The notes under the pieces: generated by a model
Database searches by the model: none
Seen by the model: only the letters and a program-made list of their open reading frames with translations
Told to the model about the DNA's origin: nothing
In this document: positions 1-7,083 of the stretch, piece after piece
How positions within the stretch are numbered: the stretch's first letter is position 1
Layout of the letters: the number at the start of each line of letters is the position of its first letter
Program-made: the position numbers and the translations under genes
Source of the DNA: Streptomyces sp. YS415
GTDB lineage: Bacteria > Actinomycetota > Actinomycetes > Streptomycetales > Streptomycetaceae
DNA length: 38,799 bases
Direction: 5' to 3'
Assembly (NCBI RefSeq): GCF_023544665.1
Contig: NZ_JAMJFL010000044.1
Location: forward strand, 1-38,799

Positions 1-55
1 GGGGGGGGCCGGGGGTCGGGTCCGGGTGGACCGGGTCCGGGTTCGGGTTGGTCAT
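1..55 (-). CDS. 5' end of a gene cut by the left edge, proline/aspartate-rich N-terminus
   Basis: An ATG at 55..53 on the minus strand is preceded by a strong ribosome binding site, GGAGGA at 65..60, five bases before the ATG. The frame then runs off the window. The 18 visible residues read MTNPNPDPVHPDPTPGPP, a low-complexity Pro/Asp stretch typical of disordered N-termini of streptomycete membrane or hypothetical proteins. It begins 39 bases after the stop of the racemase-like gene and so is probably the last visible member of the panD operon. Function cannot be told from this fragment. Confidence 0.6.
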   Translation of the reverse strand, partial: MTNPNPDPVHPDPTPGPP

Positions 56-94
56 CGTGTCCTCCAGCCTGGGATAGAGCGGCGGCTCTTAGGA

Positions 95-754
95 CTACTG
101 CCCCGCGTACCCCGGCTCGCCCGTCCAGTCACCCGCCTGGGCCCCGGCCGCGAGGCCCGGCCGCGGGCTGGACAGCACCGGGACGGCGGTCGTCGTCAGC
201 CGCTGGGCCGGGGCCATCGAGGCCTGGGCCAGGACGATCGCGTCGGCGGCGGCGACCTCGTCGGCCGCGGAGGCGATCAGCGTCGCGTACGCCTGTGCGT
301 CGCCCGCCTCGAATCGCGCCCACGCGCCCTCGACGAGACGGGTCGTCACCTCGACCGGGCGTCCGGCGCGGTCGGCCTCCTCCCGGATCAGGTCCGCCGT
401 CGGGCCGAGCGTGCTCTCCAGCGCGGCGAGGACGACGACGCGGGGGCCGGTCGCGACCGCGGCCGCCGCCATCGGACGGTCGACGCGCAGCACGGGCACG
501 CCGACGCCGGCCGCCTCCGCCACGGCGCCGATGGTCGAACAGGTGCACAGCACGGCACGCGCGCCCTCGGCGACAGCGCGGCGCAGGACCGCGGCCACGT
601 CCTCCGCGACCGCGTCGGGTCCCTCGGCGCGGGCCCGTTCCAGCAGCCGCTCCTCGACGACGTGCCGCAGTTCCAGCCCCGGGTGGGTCTCGTCGCGCAG
701 GGCGTCGAAGACGGGGACGTGGACCGGCGAGGTGTGCAGGAGAGCGAGGGCCAT
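95..754 (-). CDS. Asp/Glu racemase-family protein
   Basis: The 219-residue protein has the fold signatures of the aspartate/glutamate racemase superfamily: an N-terminal LLHTSPVHVPVFDAL strand-loop and the cysteine motif CTCSTIG (C70, C72) in the position of the first catalytic cysteine. The second catalytic cysteine of classical two-cysteine racemases is not evident: the equivalent loop reads AQASM (about 176-180), so true racemisation is uncertain and a lyase/isomerase-like or degenerate activity is possible. The ATG overlaps the stop of the upstream GNAT gene (ATGA), implying translational coupling. The ATG-only extension upstream in this frame has no RBS and was not used. Its position in an operon with panD suggests aspartate or a related acid as ligand; that is inference. 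Confidence 0.85.
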   Translation of the reverse strand: MALALLHTSPVHVPVFDALRDETHPGLELRHVVEERLLERARAEGPDAVAEDVAAVLRRAVAEGARAVLCTCSTIGAVAEAAGVGVPVLRVDRPMAAAAVATGPRVVVLAALESTLGPTADLIREEADRAGRPVEVTTRLVEGAWARFEAGDAQAYATLIASAADEVAAADAIVLAQASMAPAQRLTTTAVPVLSSPRPGLAAGAQAGDWTGEPGYAGQ

Positions 755-1098
755 CAGAAGCGGCCGGGGTGCGCCACGACCCAGGCCTTCGCCGCGCGCA
801 GCAGCCCGGGGTCGGCGGCCGGGGCCTCGTCGGGGTGGCGCTCCGCCCACTTGACGACGTACGGGCACAGCGGGGCCACGACCGTGCCCTCGCGCCCGGC
901 GACGGCGTACAGCTCGCGGGCGAGGGAGCCGGCGATGCCCTTGCCCTCGTGGGCGGGCTCGACGACGGTGTGGACCGGGACCAGGGCGCGCCCGGGCTCT
1001 TCGAGGACGAAGTACTCGATACGGCCGACCACTTCGCCGCCCGCGACCGCCTCCAGGCGGCCCGCCGCCCGGTCGTCACGGATCTCGATCTCGCTCAC
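754..1098 (-). CDS. small GNAT-like N-acetyltransferase (Acetyltransf_CG type)
   Basis: This 114-residue protein is a minimal GNAT of the short type that has little more than the acetyl-CoA binding core. The visible motif is VVEPAHEGKGIAGSLARELYAVA, where HEGKGIAGSL corresponds to the pyrophosphate-binding loop and following helix. The C-terminal CPYVVKWAERHPD is a typical end of this subfamily. Start chosen is GTG at 1098 with GGAG seven bases upstream; the longer reading frame overlaps panD and lacks an RBS. It sits 28 bases after panD and overlaps the racemase-like gene by ATGA, so the three genes form one operon. In enterobacteria an unrelated-length GNAT (PanZ/PanM) triggers PanD maturation; a similar role here is only a suggestion from position. 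Confidence 0.85.
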   Translation of the reverse strand: MSEIEIRDDRAAGRLEAVAGGEVVGRIEYFVLEEPGRALVPVHTVVEPAHEGKGIAGSLARELYAVAGREGTVVAPLCPYVVKWAERHPDEAPAADPGLLRAAKAWVVAHPGRF

Positions 1099-1126
1099 GG
1101 GCACGCTCCTGGTCCGTCCGCTCCGC

Positions 1127-1546
1127 TCAGGCCGGTACGGCCTGCGGGCTGCGCTGCTGGTCCGAACCGGGCACCGGCTCGGACGGGTCGGCGCCGAGGG
1201 CCACGATCCGGTTGTCGCGGTCCACGTGCACGACCCGCGGCTCGAGCGTGCGCGCCTCGGCATCGGTGACCTGAGCGTAACTGATGATGATCACCAGATC
1301 GCCGGGGTGCACGAGATGGGCGGCGGCACCGTTGATCCCGATCACCCCGGAGCCGCGCTCGCCCTCGATGACGTACGTCTCCAGCCGGGCGCCGTTGGTG
1401 ATGTCGACGATGTGCACCAGCTCACCGGGCAGCAGATCGGCGGCGTCGAGCAGATCCGCGTCGATGGTCACCGATCCCACGTAGTGCAGGTCGGCCTGGG
1501 TGACGGTGGCGCGGTGGATCTTGGACTTGAACATGGTGCGCAGCAT
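1127..1546 (-). CDS. panD: aspartate 1-decarboxylase proenzyme
   Basis: PanD converts L-aspartate to beta-alanine for pantothenate and coenzyme A. The 139-residue protein shows the self-cleavage site Gly24-Ser25 in LHYVGSVTID, which generates the pyruvoyl group. Lys9, Arg54 and Tyr58, active-site residues known in the E. coli enzyme, are at the same numbers here. The core is followed by a roughly 20-residue C-terminal tail ending SDQQRSPQAVPA, usual for actinobacterial forms. The start ATG at 1546 has AGGAG seven bases upstream; a longer frame adds 16 residues without support. It is first in a minus-strand operon followed by a GNAT and a racemase-like gene. Confidence 0.97.
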   Translation of the reverse strand: MLRTMFKSKIHRATVTQADLHYVGSVTIDADLLDAADLLPGELVHIVDITNGARLETYVIEGERGSGVIGINGAAAHLVHPGDLVIIISYAQVTDAEARTLEPRVVHVDRDNRIVALGADPSEPVPGSDQQRSPQAVPA

Positions 1547-1716
1547 CGAGGTACTCCTGAGACTAGGCTCCCTGCCTGCGTTCTTGCAGGTCAAGGGCTG
1601 TTTCCCTACCTTGCGGACGAGCCGGGGGCCCGACCCTCACCAGGGTACGCAACCGCCCTCGCGTCCCCCTTATGACCCCCGCCACACCCCGGGCCGGCCA
1701 CCCCTACGATGACCGC
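1547..1716. promoter_or_regulatory. divergent promoter region panD / lipid kinase
   Basis: This 170-bp gap separates two divergent genes. On the minus side a TTGACC hexamer (1593..1588) lies upstream of panD, with a TAGTCT-like -10 at an over-long distance, so the panD promoter is not firmly placed. A 5-bp inverted repeat CCTGC-N6-GCAGG (1575-1590) lies between. On the plus side TACGAT (1705-1710) lies six bases before the ATG at 1717, the spacing of a leaderless streptomycete promoter. Confidence 0.4.
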
Positions 1717-3054
1717 ATGATCGACGACGTGACCGGACGCGCCTATCGCGCGCAGCGATGGGCCGCCCGGACGGCACTGGCGGCGGCCGGACTCGCCGTG
1801 GCCGTGCCGCTCTGGTACGGCCGCCTCGGTGGTGTGCTGCTGCTCCTGGGCGGCGCCGTGGGGCTGGTCGTCACCGCGGCCGCCCTGTGGTGGACGGTGA
1901 GTCTGCGGGGGCCGCTGCGGTGGGTGGCCGCGCTCGTGGCCCTGGCCGTCCCCGCGTTCGTCGTCACCCTGTTCGCCGCCACCGTCTTCTGGGCGCTGCC
2001 CCTGTCGATCCTGCTGTGGGGCGTCGCCGTCTGGTGCGGGCGGTACGCGCTGCGCGGCGCCGGCACCTACCGGGTGAAGGAGCGCCGGTGCCCGCCGCCG
2101 AAACGGCCGTTCCTGATCATGAACCCGCGCTCCGGCGGCGGGAAGGTCGTCCAGTACGGCCTGCGGGAGCGGGCCGAGCGGCTCGGCGCCCGGGTCGTCG
2201 TCCTCGACCCCGAGCGGCCGCAGGACGTGACCGCGCTCGCCCGGGCCGCCGTCGCCGACGGTGCCGACCTGCTCGGGGCCGCGGGCGGCGACGGCACGCA
2301 GGCGCTGGTCGCGGCCGTGGCCGCCGAGCACGGCGTCCCCTTCCTGGTGCTCAGCGCCGGTACCCGCAACCACTTCGCGCTGGACCTGGGTCTGGACCGC
2401 GACGACCCGGCCGCCGGCCTCGACGCGCTGACCGACGGCGTGGAACTCCGGGTGGACCTCGGCTTCGCCGGTGACCGGCCGTTCGTGAACAACGCCTCCT
2501 TCGGCGCGTACGCGGCGATCGTGCAGAGCCCCTCGTACCGCGCGGACAAGCTCGGCACCAGTCTGGAGCTGCTGCCCGACCTGCTCACCGGCCGGGAGGC
2601 GCCCCGGCTCACGGTCCGCGCGGGTGAGGTGGCCCTGAAGGACCCGCAGGCCCTGCTGGTGAGCAACAACCCCTACCGGACCGGCGATCCCTTCGGGTTC
2701 GGACGCCGCGACCGGCTCGACACGGGCGTGCTGGGCCTGCTGGCGGTACGGGTGGAGAGCGCCGCGGAGGCCGCCGCGCTGATCCTCGACCCGGCCCCGG
2801 CCGCGCTCACCGTCCACACCGCCGTCGAGGTCGTCGTGGAGTCCGACCGGGCCGAGGTGGAGGTGGGCCTGGACGGCGAGGCGCTGGTGCTGCCCTCGCC
2901 GGTCCGCTGCCGCGTCGCGGTCGGCGCGCTCGCCGTCCGGGTACCGCGCAAGCGGCCGGGGCTCGCCCGGCACCAACCCCGGCTGGACTGGCGGCGGTTG
3001 CGCAAACTGGCCGCGACGGTCAGCCGCACGGCCGCACCCATCGGCCACCGCTGA
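1717..3054 (+). CDS. diacylglycerol kinase / sphingosine-kinase-like lipid kinase with membrane N-terminus
   Basis: The protein (445 residues) begins with about four hydrophobic membrane segments (residues 15-115), followed by a diacylglycerol kinase catalytic domain. Signature motifs are FLIMNPRSGGGK (nucleotide-site start), GAAGGDGTQALVAAV (the GGDGT ATP-binding motif) and LSAGTRNHFALDLGLD, equivalent to the GTGND/N-A-lipid-binding region. A second domain holds VNNASFGAYA and LGLLAVRV. It probably phosphorylates a lipid such as diacylglycerol at the membrane. The ATG at 1717 was preferred to one 45 bases upstream because TACGAT is placed for a leaderless transcript and neither ATG has an RBS. 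It converges on the beta-galactosidase gene with a 10-bp gap. Confidence 0.9.
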   Translation: MIDDVTGRAYRAQRWAARTALAAAGLAVAVPLWYGRLGGVLLLLGGAVGLVVTAAALWWTVSLRGPLRWVAALVALAVPAFVVTLFAATVFWALPLSILLWGVAVWCGRYALRGAGTYRVKERRCPPPKRPFLIMNPRSGGGKVVQYGLRERAERLGARVVVLDPERPQDVTALARAAVADGADLLGAAGGDGTQALVAAVAAEHGVPFLVLSAGTRNHFALDLGLDRDDPAAGLDALTDGVELRVDLGFAGDRPFVNNASFGAYAAIVQSPSYRADKLGTSLELLPDLLTGREAPRLTVRAGEVALKDPQALLVSNNPYRTGDPFGFGRRDRLDTGVLGLLAVRVESAAEAAALILDPAPAALTVHTAVEVVVESDRAEVEVGLDGEALVLPSPVRCRVAVGALAVRVPRKRPGLARHQPRLDWRRLRKLAATVSRTAAPIGHR

Positions 3055-3068
3055 CCCGGTCCGGTCAG
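3051..3068. terminator. small hairpin between convergent genes
   Basis: CTGACC-CGGTCC-GGTCAG forms a 6-bp stem spanning both stop codons of the convergent lipid kinase and beta-galactosidase genes. It has no U-tract and is short, so it is at most a weak bidirectional terminator. Confidence 0.3.
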
Positions 3069-6000
3069 TCCGTCGCCGTGGGTCGTCGCGAGACGCGGGT
3101 GGCCTCGGCGAGGTCGGTCAGGGGGCGCAGCCGGTAGGTGTAGGCGTAGTCCCGGTTCGCGAACAGCTTGTACTCGTCGTGCGTGTGGGCGCCCCAGCTG
3201 TTGTCGCCGCCCACGCCCATCTGGTGATGGCTCACCCGCAGCACGACCTCCTCCCGGGGAGTCAGCTGGTAGTCGTGGCGGGCGCCGAGCGAGAGGTCCT
3301 CCGGGGTGAAGTGCGAGGCGTTGACCTCCAGCAGGGGTTCTCCGGAGACGAGCAGTCCGGTGCCGTCGGGGCCGGTGAGGGCGATCCAGCGGACGTCGGT
3401 GCGGTTGCCGTTCTCCTGGGGGCGGATGTAGGACTCCCACTGCCCGGAGACGGTGCCGGACCAGAGGCCGACGTCGGTTCCGTTGTTGCGGTCCCAGTGG
3501 TTCTCCTCGGGACCGCGGCCGTAGTAGTCCAGGTGCTCCAGCCGGCCGGGCAGGAGGAGCAGGGTGCCGACCTCGGGGATGTACGGCAGTGAGGCCGCGC
3601 CCGGGTGCAGGGTGTTGTCGACCTTGATCTCGCCGTTGCCGAAGACGGTGTAGGTGGTGGTGTACGTCGACTCCGTGGTCGTGGGCAGGGTGCCGCTGAC
3701 CTTGATCTCGACGGCCCTGTCCCGCAGTGCGCGCACGGTGACGTCCGTGACCTTGCGGTGGGTGCCCGCGTCGCGCCAGGTCTGGTTGCGGGTGTGCTGG
3801 CCGTTGCCGCGGTCGTTGTCGGTGGGCGCCCGCCAGAAGTTCGGGACAGGTCCGGAGGTGATGAGCTCGGCGCCCGCGGCCCGGTAGGAGGTGATGACGC
3901 CGCTGGTCTTGTCGACGGTGACGGAGAAGCCGTCGCCGGTGACGCTCACCGCACCGTCACCGTCCTGGTGGGCCAGTGCCGGCACGCTGTCCAGCGGGGC
4001 CGGCGTCACCGGCGGGCTGCCCGCGTCGACCGGGATCTGCTGCCGGGCGACCTCGAAGCCGGCCTTGGCCCACTTCGTCGTCTCCTTCGTGGTGAAGGAC
4101 AGCTCCAGGAAGTACTCGGTGCCCGGCGCCGGTTCGCCCGGCACCGTGAACGGCACAGTGATGTCCTTGGCGGACAGCGGCGCCACATCCAGCTGGGCGC
4201 GGGTGAGCTTCCCGCGCCCGAGCATCTTCCCGTCGGCGAGGAGTTCCCATGTGCCGTTCAGGTCCCGCAGGTTCGTGAACAGGTTCTCGTTGGTGAGGGT
4301 GACCGCGGCGCCGGGGGTGAGCCTGTCGCCGGAGGCTGGGGCGGCGTTGACCGCCTGGTAGATCCGCTTGACCTCCGCGGCCTTGCCGGTGAGGCCGCGG
4401 TCGGCGGTGACGACGCCGTCGGCGACGAAGTTGAAGTCGTTGGGGTTGTCGCCCCAGTCGCCGCCGTACGCGAAGAAGGTCTTCTCCGTCGGCCGCTTCT
4501 CGGTGAATCCGGCCGTCGCCGCGTCGAACCAGAACCGCACCCCCTCGTCGGCGGGGCCGCGGCGGTCGGTGGCGGCGAGTTCGCCGGCGCTCAGGGCGCG
4601 GGCGTGGACGCGGGCCCGCCGGATGGTGCCGCTGAACTCGCGGTGGGGGTTGTCGATGTCGGTGGCGAGCGCCAGGGGGGCGGTGTTGCCGGCGGGCCGC
4701 TGGGTGGTGGTGCGGGTGGCCCGGGCCTGTCCGTCGACGTAGAGAGTGAGACTGCCGGCCTCCGCGTCGAAGACGCCCGCGACGTGGTGCTCGGTGCCGG
4801 TCCAGTCGTCGGGCAGCGCCCACGTCACGGTGATCCACTGGCCGCCGCCGTGGATGAAGAACTCCAGGTTCTTGTTGTTCTGCTTCAGCGCGTACTGGGT
4901 GTCGCCCTTGGCGATGATCGGCTGGTGGTAGCCGAGGACGTGCGGGGTGATCCACGCCTCCAGCGTCAGCGAGCCGGTGAGGTCGAGGCGCGCGTCGCGG
5001 GCGAAGACGGTGCCGCCGGAGACGCCCTTGGCGCGGTCGAAGGTGCCGCTGGGCGCGAGGATCTCGCCGCGCAGGCCGCCCGGCCCCGTCTCGGTGAGCT
5101 GTTTGCGGGTCGGGGTGGGCCAGCTCAGCGACTGGTCGACGAAGTCCCAGATCCAGCCGCCCTGGAGGAGCGGGTAGCGGCGGATCAGGTCCCAGTACTT
5201 CTTGAAGTTGCCGTTGGAGTTCCCCATCGCGTGGGAGTACTCGATCATGACGTACGGCCGGGTGTCGCCGGTGTTCTTCGCCCGGGACTCGACGGTGGCG
5301 GGGGTGTCGTACATCTCCGAGCGGATGTCGCTGATCGTCGGCCGGTCGTCGCCCTCGTACTGGACGACGCGGGTGGGGTCGTAGGACTTGATCCAGTCGC
5401 GCATGGCGACGAACGTGCTGCCGCCGCCCGCCTCGTTGCCGAGCGACCAGATGACGACGCAGGCGTGGTTCTTGTCGCGGTGGACCATGTTCTGCGCGCG
5501 GGCGACGCACGCCTCGGTCCAGTCGGCGTGGTCGCGCGGGTACCGGCTGCTGATGCCGTGGGTCTCCAGGTTGGTCTCGTCGACCAAGTAGAGGCCGTAT
5601 TCGTCCGCGAGTTCGTACCAGACGGGGTTGTTGGGGTAGTGCGAGGTGCGGACCGAGTTGATGTTCAGCCGCTTGATGAGCGTGATGTCCTCGATCAGGT
5701 CCGCGCGGTTCAGGGCGATGCCGCGGTCGGGGTGCATCTCGTGCCGGTTGGTGCCGCGGAACGAGACGGGCTTGCCGTTGATCCGCATCAGGCCGTCCTT
5801 CAGCGCGAACTCGCGCAGGCCGACGCGGTGGGACAGGGTCTCGATCAGCCGTCCGGCCGGGTCGCGCAGCTGGAGGACGGCGGTGTAGAGGTAGGGGTGC
5901 TCGGCGGACCAGAGCTTCGGCGCGGGGACGGCCTTGTCGGCCCGTACGGTCACGTCCTCGCCGACCACGGCCACGTCGGCGCCCTGTTGCAGGGGACGGG

Positions 6001-6997
6001 ACCAGACGGGGTGCCCGGCCGCGTCGTACAGCTGGGTCTCGACCGTGTACCGTCCGGCTCCCCCGGCGGCGTAGGCGCGCACGCTCGCGGTGACCGAGAG
6101 GGCGGCCGCCCGGTAGCCGTCGCTGAGAGGGGTCTCCAGCTTGAAGTCGCGCAGGTGCACGACGGGGGTGGAGTACAGGTAGACCGAGCGGAAGATGCCG
6201 CTCAGCCGGATCATGTCCTGGTCCTCCAGCCAGTCGCCGTCGGAGTAGCGGTAGACCTCCACCGCGATCCGGTTGGTGCCGGGCTTGAGGTGGTCGGTGA
6301 TGTCGTACTCGGCGGGCGTGAAGGAGTCCTCCTTGTAGCCCGCCAACTCGCCGTTGATCCACACGTAGTGGGCGGACTTCACGCCCTCGAAGTGCAGGAA
6401 GGTCCGCCGCCCCGACCAGTCCTCGGGGACAGTGAAGGTACGTCTGTACTGGCCGACGGGGTTGTAGCGGGTGGGGGCGTTCGGCGGCTGCGGGTTCTCG
6501 CCGAGGCCGTTGGGACCCCAGTACGGGTAGGTGATGTTGACGTAGATCGGGAAGTCGTAGCCGTGCAGCTGCCAGACGGAGGGGACGGGGATGGTGTCCC
6601 AGTCCCCGTCGTCGAGGTCGGGGCGGTGGAAGTCGGGGTCGCGGTCGTCGGGCCGGTCTGCGTAGGCGAACTTCCATGTGCCGTCGAGGCTCATGCGGTA
6701 CGGCGAGCGGGTGCGGTCGGCCTGCAGGGCCTGCTGGAGGTTCGCGTACGGCATCAGCGTGGTGTGCGGCGGCTCGGCGCCGACCTGGAAGAGGCCGATG
6801 TTGCCGTTCCACTCCGGTGAACCGGCCGCGGCCCCGGCCTCGCCGGCCGCGCGTGCCCCCGTAGACGCCGCGCCGGACAGGGCGAACGCGCCGAGGACGG
6901 CCGCCCCGCCCTCCAGGAGTCGGCGGCGGCTGACGGCCACGCCCCGGGGGCGGGGCGGGGGGCCTGCGAAGGGCTCGGAGGGGTGCGGCATGTCCAT
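3065..6997 (-). CDS. Tat-exported GH2 beta-galactosidase with inserted LamG-like domain
   Basis: A 1310-residue LacZ-type glycoside hydrolase family 2 enzyme. A twin-arginine signal (VSRRRLLEGGAAVLGAFALSG, about residues 22-42) predicts export of the folded enzyme. Sugar-binding and immunoglobulin-like GH2 domains follow (about 90-440), then the TIM barrel with acid/base Glu522 in WSLGNEAGGG and nucleophile Glu586 in MIEYSHAMGNS. Between GGWIWDFVDQSL (about 615) and FFAYGGDWGDNPNDF (about 842), contiguous in E. coli LacZ, sits about 200 residues with a LamG-like jelly-roll (LEAWITP, LYVDGQ, FSGTIRRARVHARALS). The C-terminal part matches the LacZ beta-sandwich domains (DNDRGNG, YYGRGPEENHWDR). 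Two ATGs lie six bases apart at 6997 and 6991; GAGGAAGG serves either. Likely degrades beta-galactosides outside the cell. Confidence 0.94.
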   Translation of the reverse strand: MDMPHPSEPFAGPPPRPRGVAVSRRRLLEGGAAVLGAFALSGAASTGARAAGEAGAAAGSPEWNGNIGLFQVGAEPPHTTLMPYANLQQALQADRTRSPYRMSLDGTWKFAYADRPDDRDPDFHRPDLDDGDWDTIPVPSVWQLHGYDFPIYVNITYPYWGPNGLGENPQPPNAPTRYNPVGQYRRTFTVPEDWSGRRTFLHFEGVKSAHYVWINGELAGYKEDSFTPAEYDITDHLKPGTNRIAVEVYRYSDGDWLEDQDMIRLSGIFRSVYLYSTPVVHLRDFKLETPLSDGYRAAALSVTASVRAYAAGGAGRYTVETQLYDAAGHPVWSRPLQQGADVAVVGEDVTVRADKAVPAPKLWSAEHPYLYTAVLQLRDPAGRLIETLSHRVGLREFALKDGLMRINGKPVSFRGTNRHEMHPDRGIALNRADLIEDITLIKRLNINSVRTSHYPNNPVWYELADEYGLYLVDETNLETHGISSRYPRDHADWTEACVARAQNMVHRDKNHACVVIWSLGNEAGGGSTFVAMRDWIKSYDPTRVVQYEGDDRPTISDIRSEMYDTPATVESRAKNTGDTRPYVMIEYSHAMGNSNGNFKKYWDLIRRYPLLQGGWIWDFVDQSLSWPTPTRKQLTETGPGGLRGEILAPSGTFDRAKGVSGGTVFARDARLDLTGSLTLEAWITPHVLGYHQPIIAKGDTQYALKQNNKNLEFFIHGGGQWITVTWALPDDWTGTEHHVAGVFDAEAGSLTLYVDGQARATRTTTQRPAGNTAPLALATDIDNPHREFSGTIRRARVHARALSAGELAATDRRGPADEGVRFWFDAATAGFTEKRPTEKTFFAYGGDWGDNPNDFNFVADGVVTADRGLTGKAAEVKRIYQAVNAAPASGDRLTPGAAVTLTNENLFTNLRDLNGTWELLADGKMLGRGKLTRAQLDVAPLSAKDITVPFTVPGEPAPGTEYFLELSFTTKETTKWAKAGFEVARQQIPVDAGSPPVTPAPLDSVPALAHQDGDGAVSVTGDGFSVTVDKTSGVITSYRAAGAELITSGPVPNFWRAPTDNDRGNGQHTRNQTWRDAGTHRKVTDVTVRALRDRAVEIKVSGTLPTTTESTYTTTYTVFGNGEIKVDNTLHPGAASLPYIPEVGTLLLLPGRLEHLDYYGRGPEENHWDRNNGTDVGLWSGTVSGQWESYIRPQENGNRTDVRWIALTGPDGTGLLVSGEPLLEVNASHFTPEDLSLGARHDYQLTPREEVVLRVSHHQMGVGGDNSWGAHTHDEYKLFANRDYAYTYRLRPLTDLAEATRVSRRPTATD

Positions 6998-7083
6998 GGC
7001 CTTCCTCGGGACGACAGTGCGGCGCTGCACAGCTCGAGGGAGCGTCAGATCCTGTTGGATACCGTTGGCAAACCGGACGCACC
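6998..7083 (-). promoter_or_regulatory. beta-galactosidase upstream region with tandem 10-mers
   Basis: The 86-bp gap upstream of the beta-galactosidase holds two adjacent similar 10-mers, ATCCTGTTGG and ATACCGTTGG (7049-7068 on the plus strand, 8 of 10 identical), a candidate repressor or activator site. No convincing -35/-10 pair was recognised. Transcription could also enter from the ABC exporter gene just upstream. Confidence 0.3.

Noticed and set aside
3605..6820. Open frame of more than 1000 codons on the plus strand opposite the beta-galactosidase
   Set aside because: It is antisense to a gene with clear GH2 motifs and its translation is a Val/Gly/Asp-rich shadow typical of high-GC DNA.
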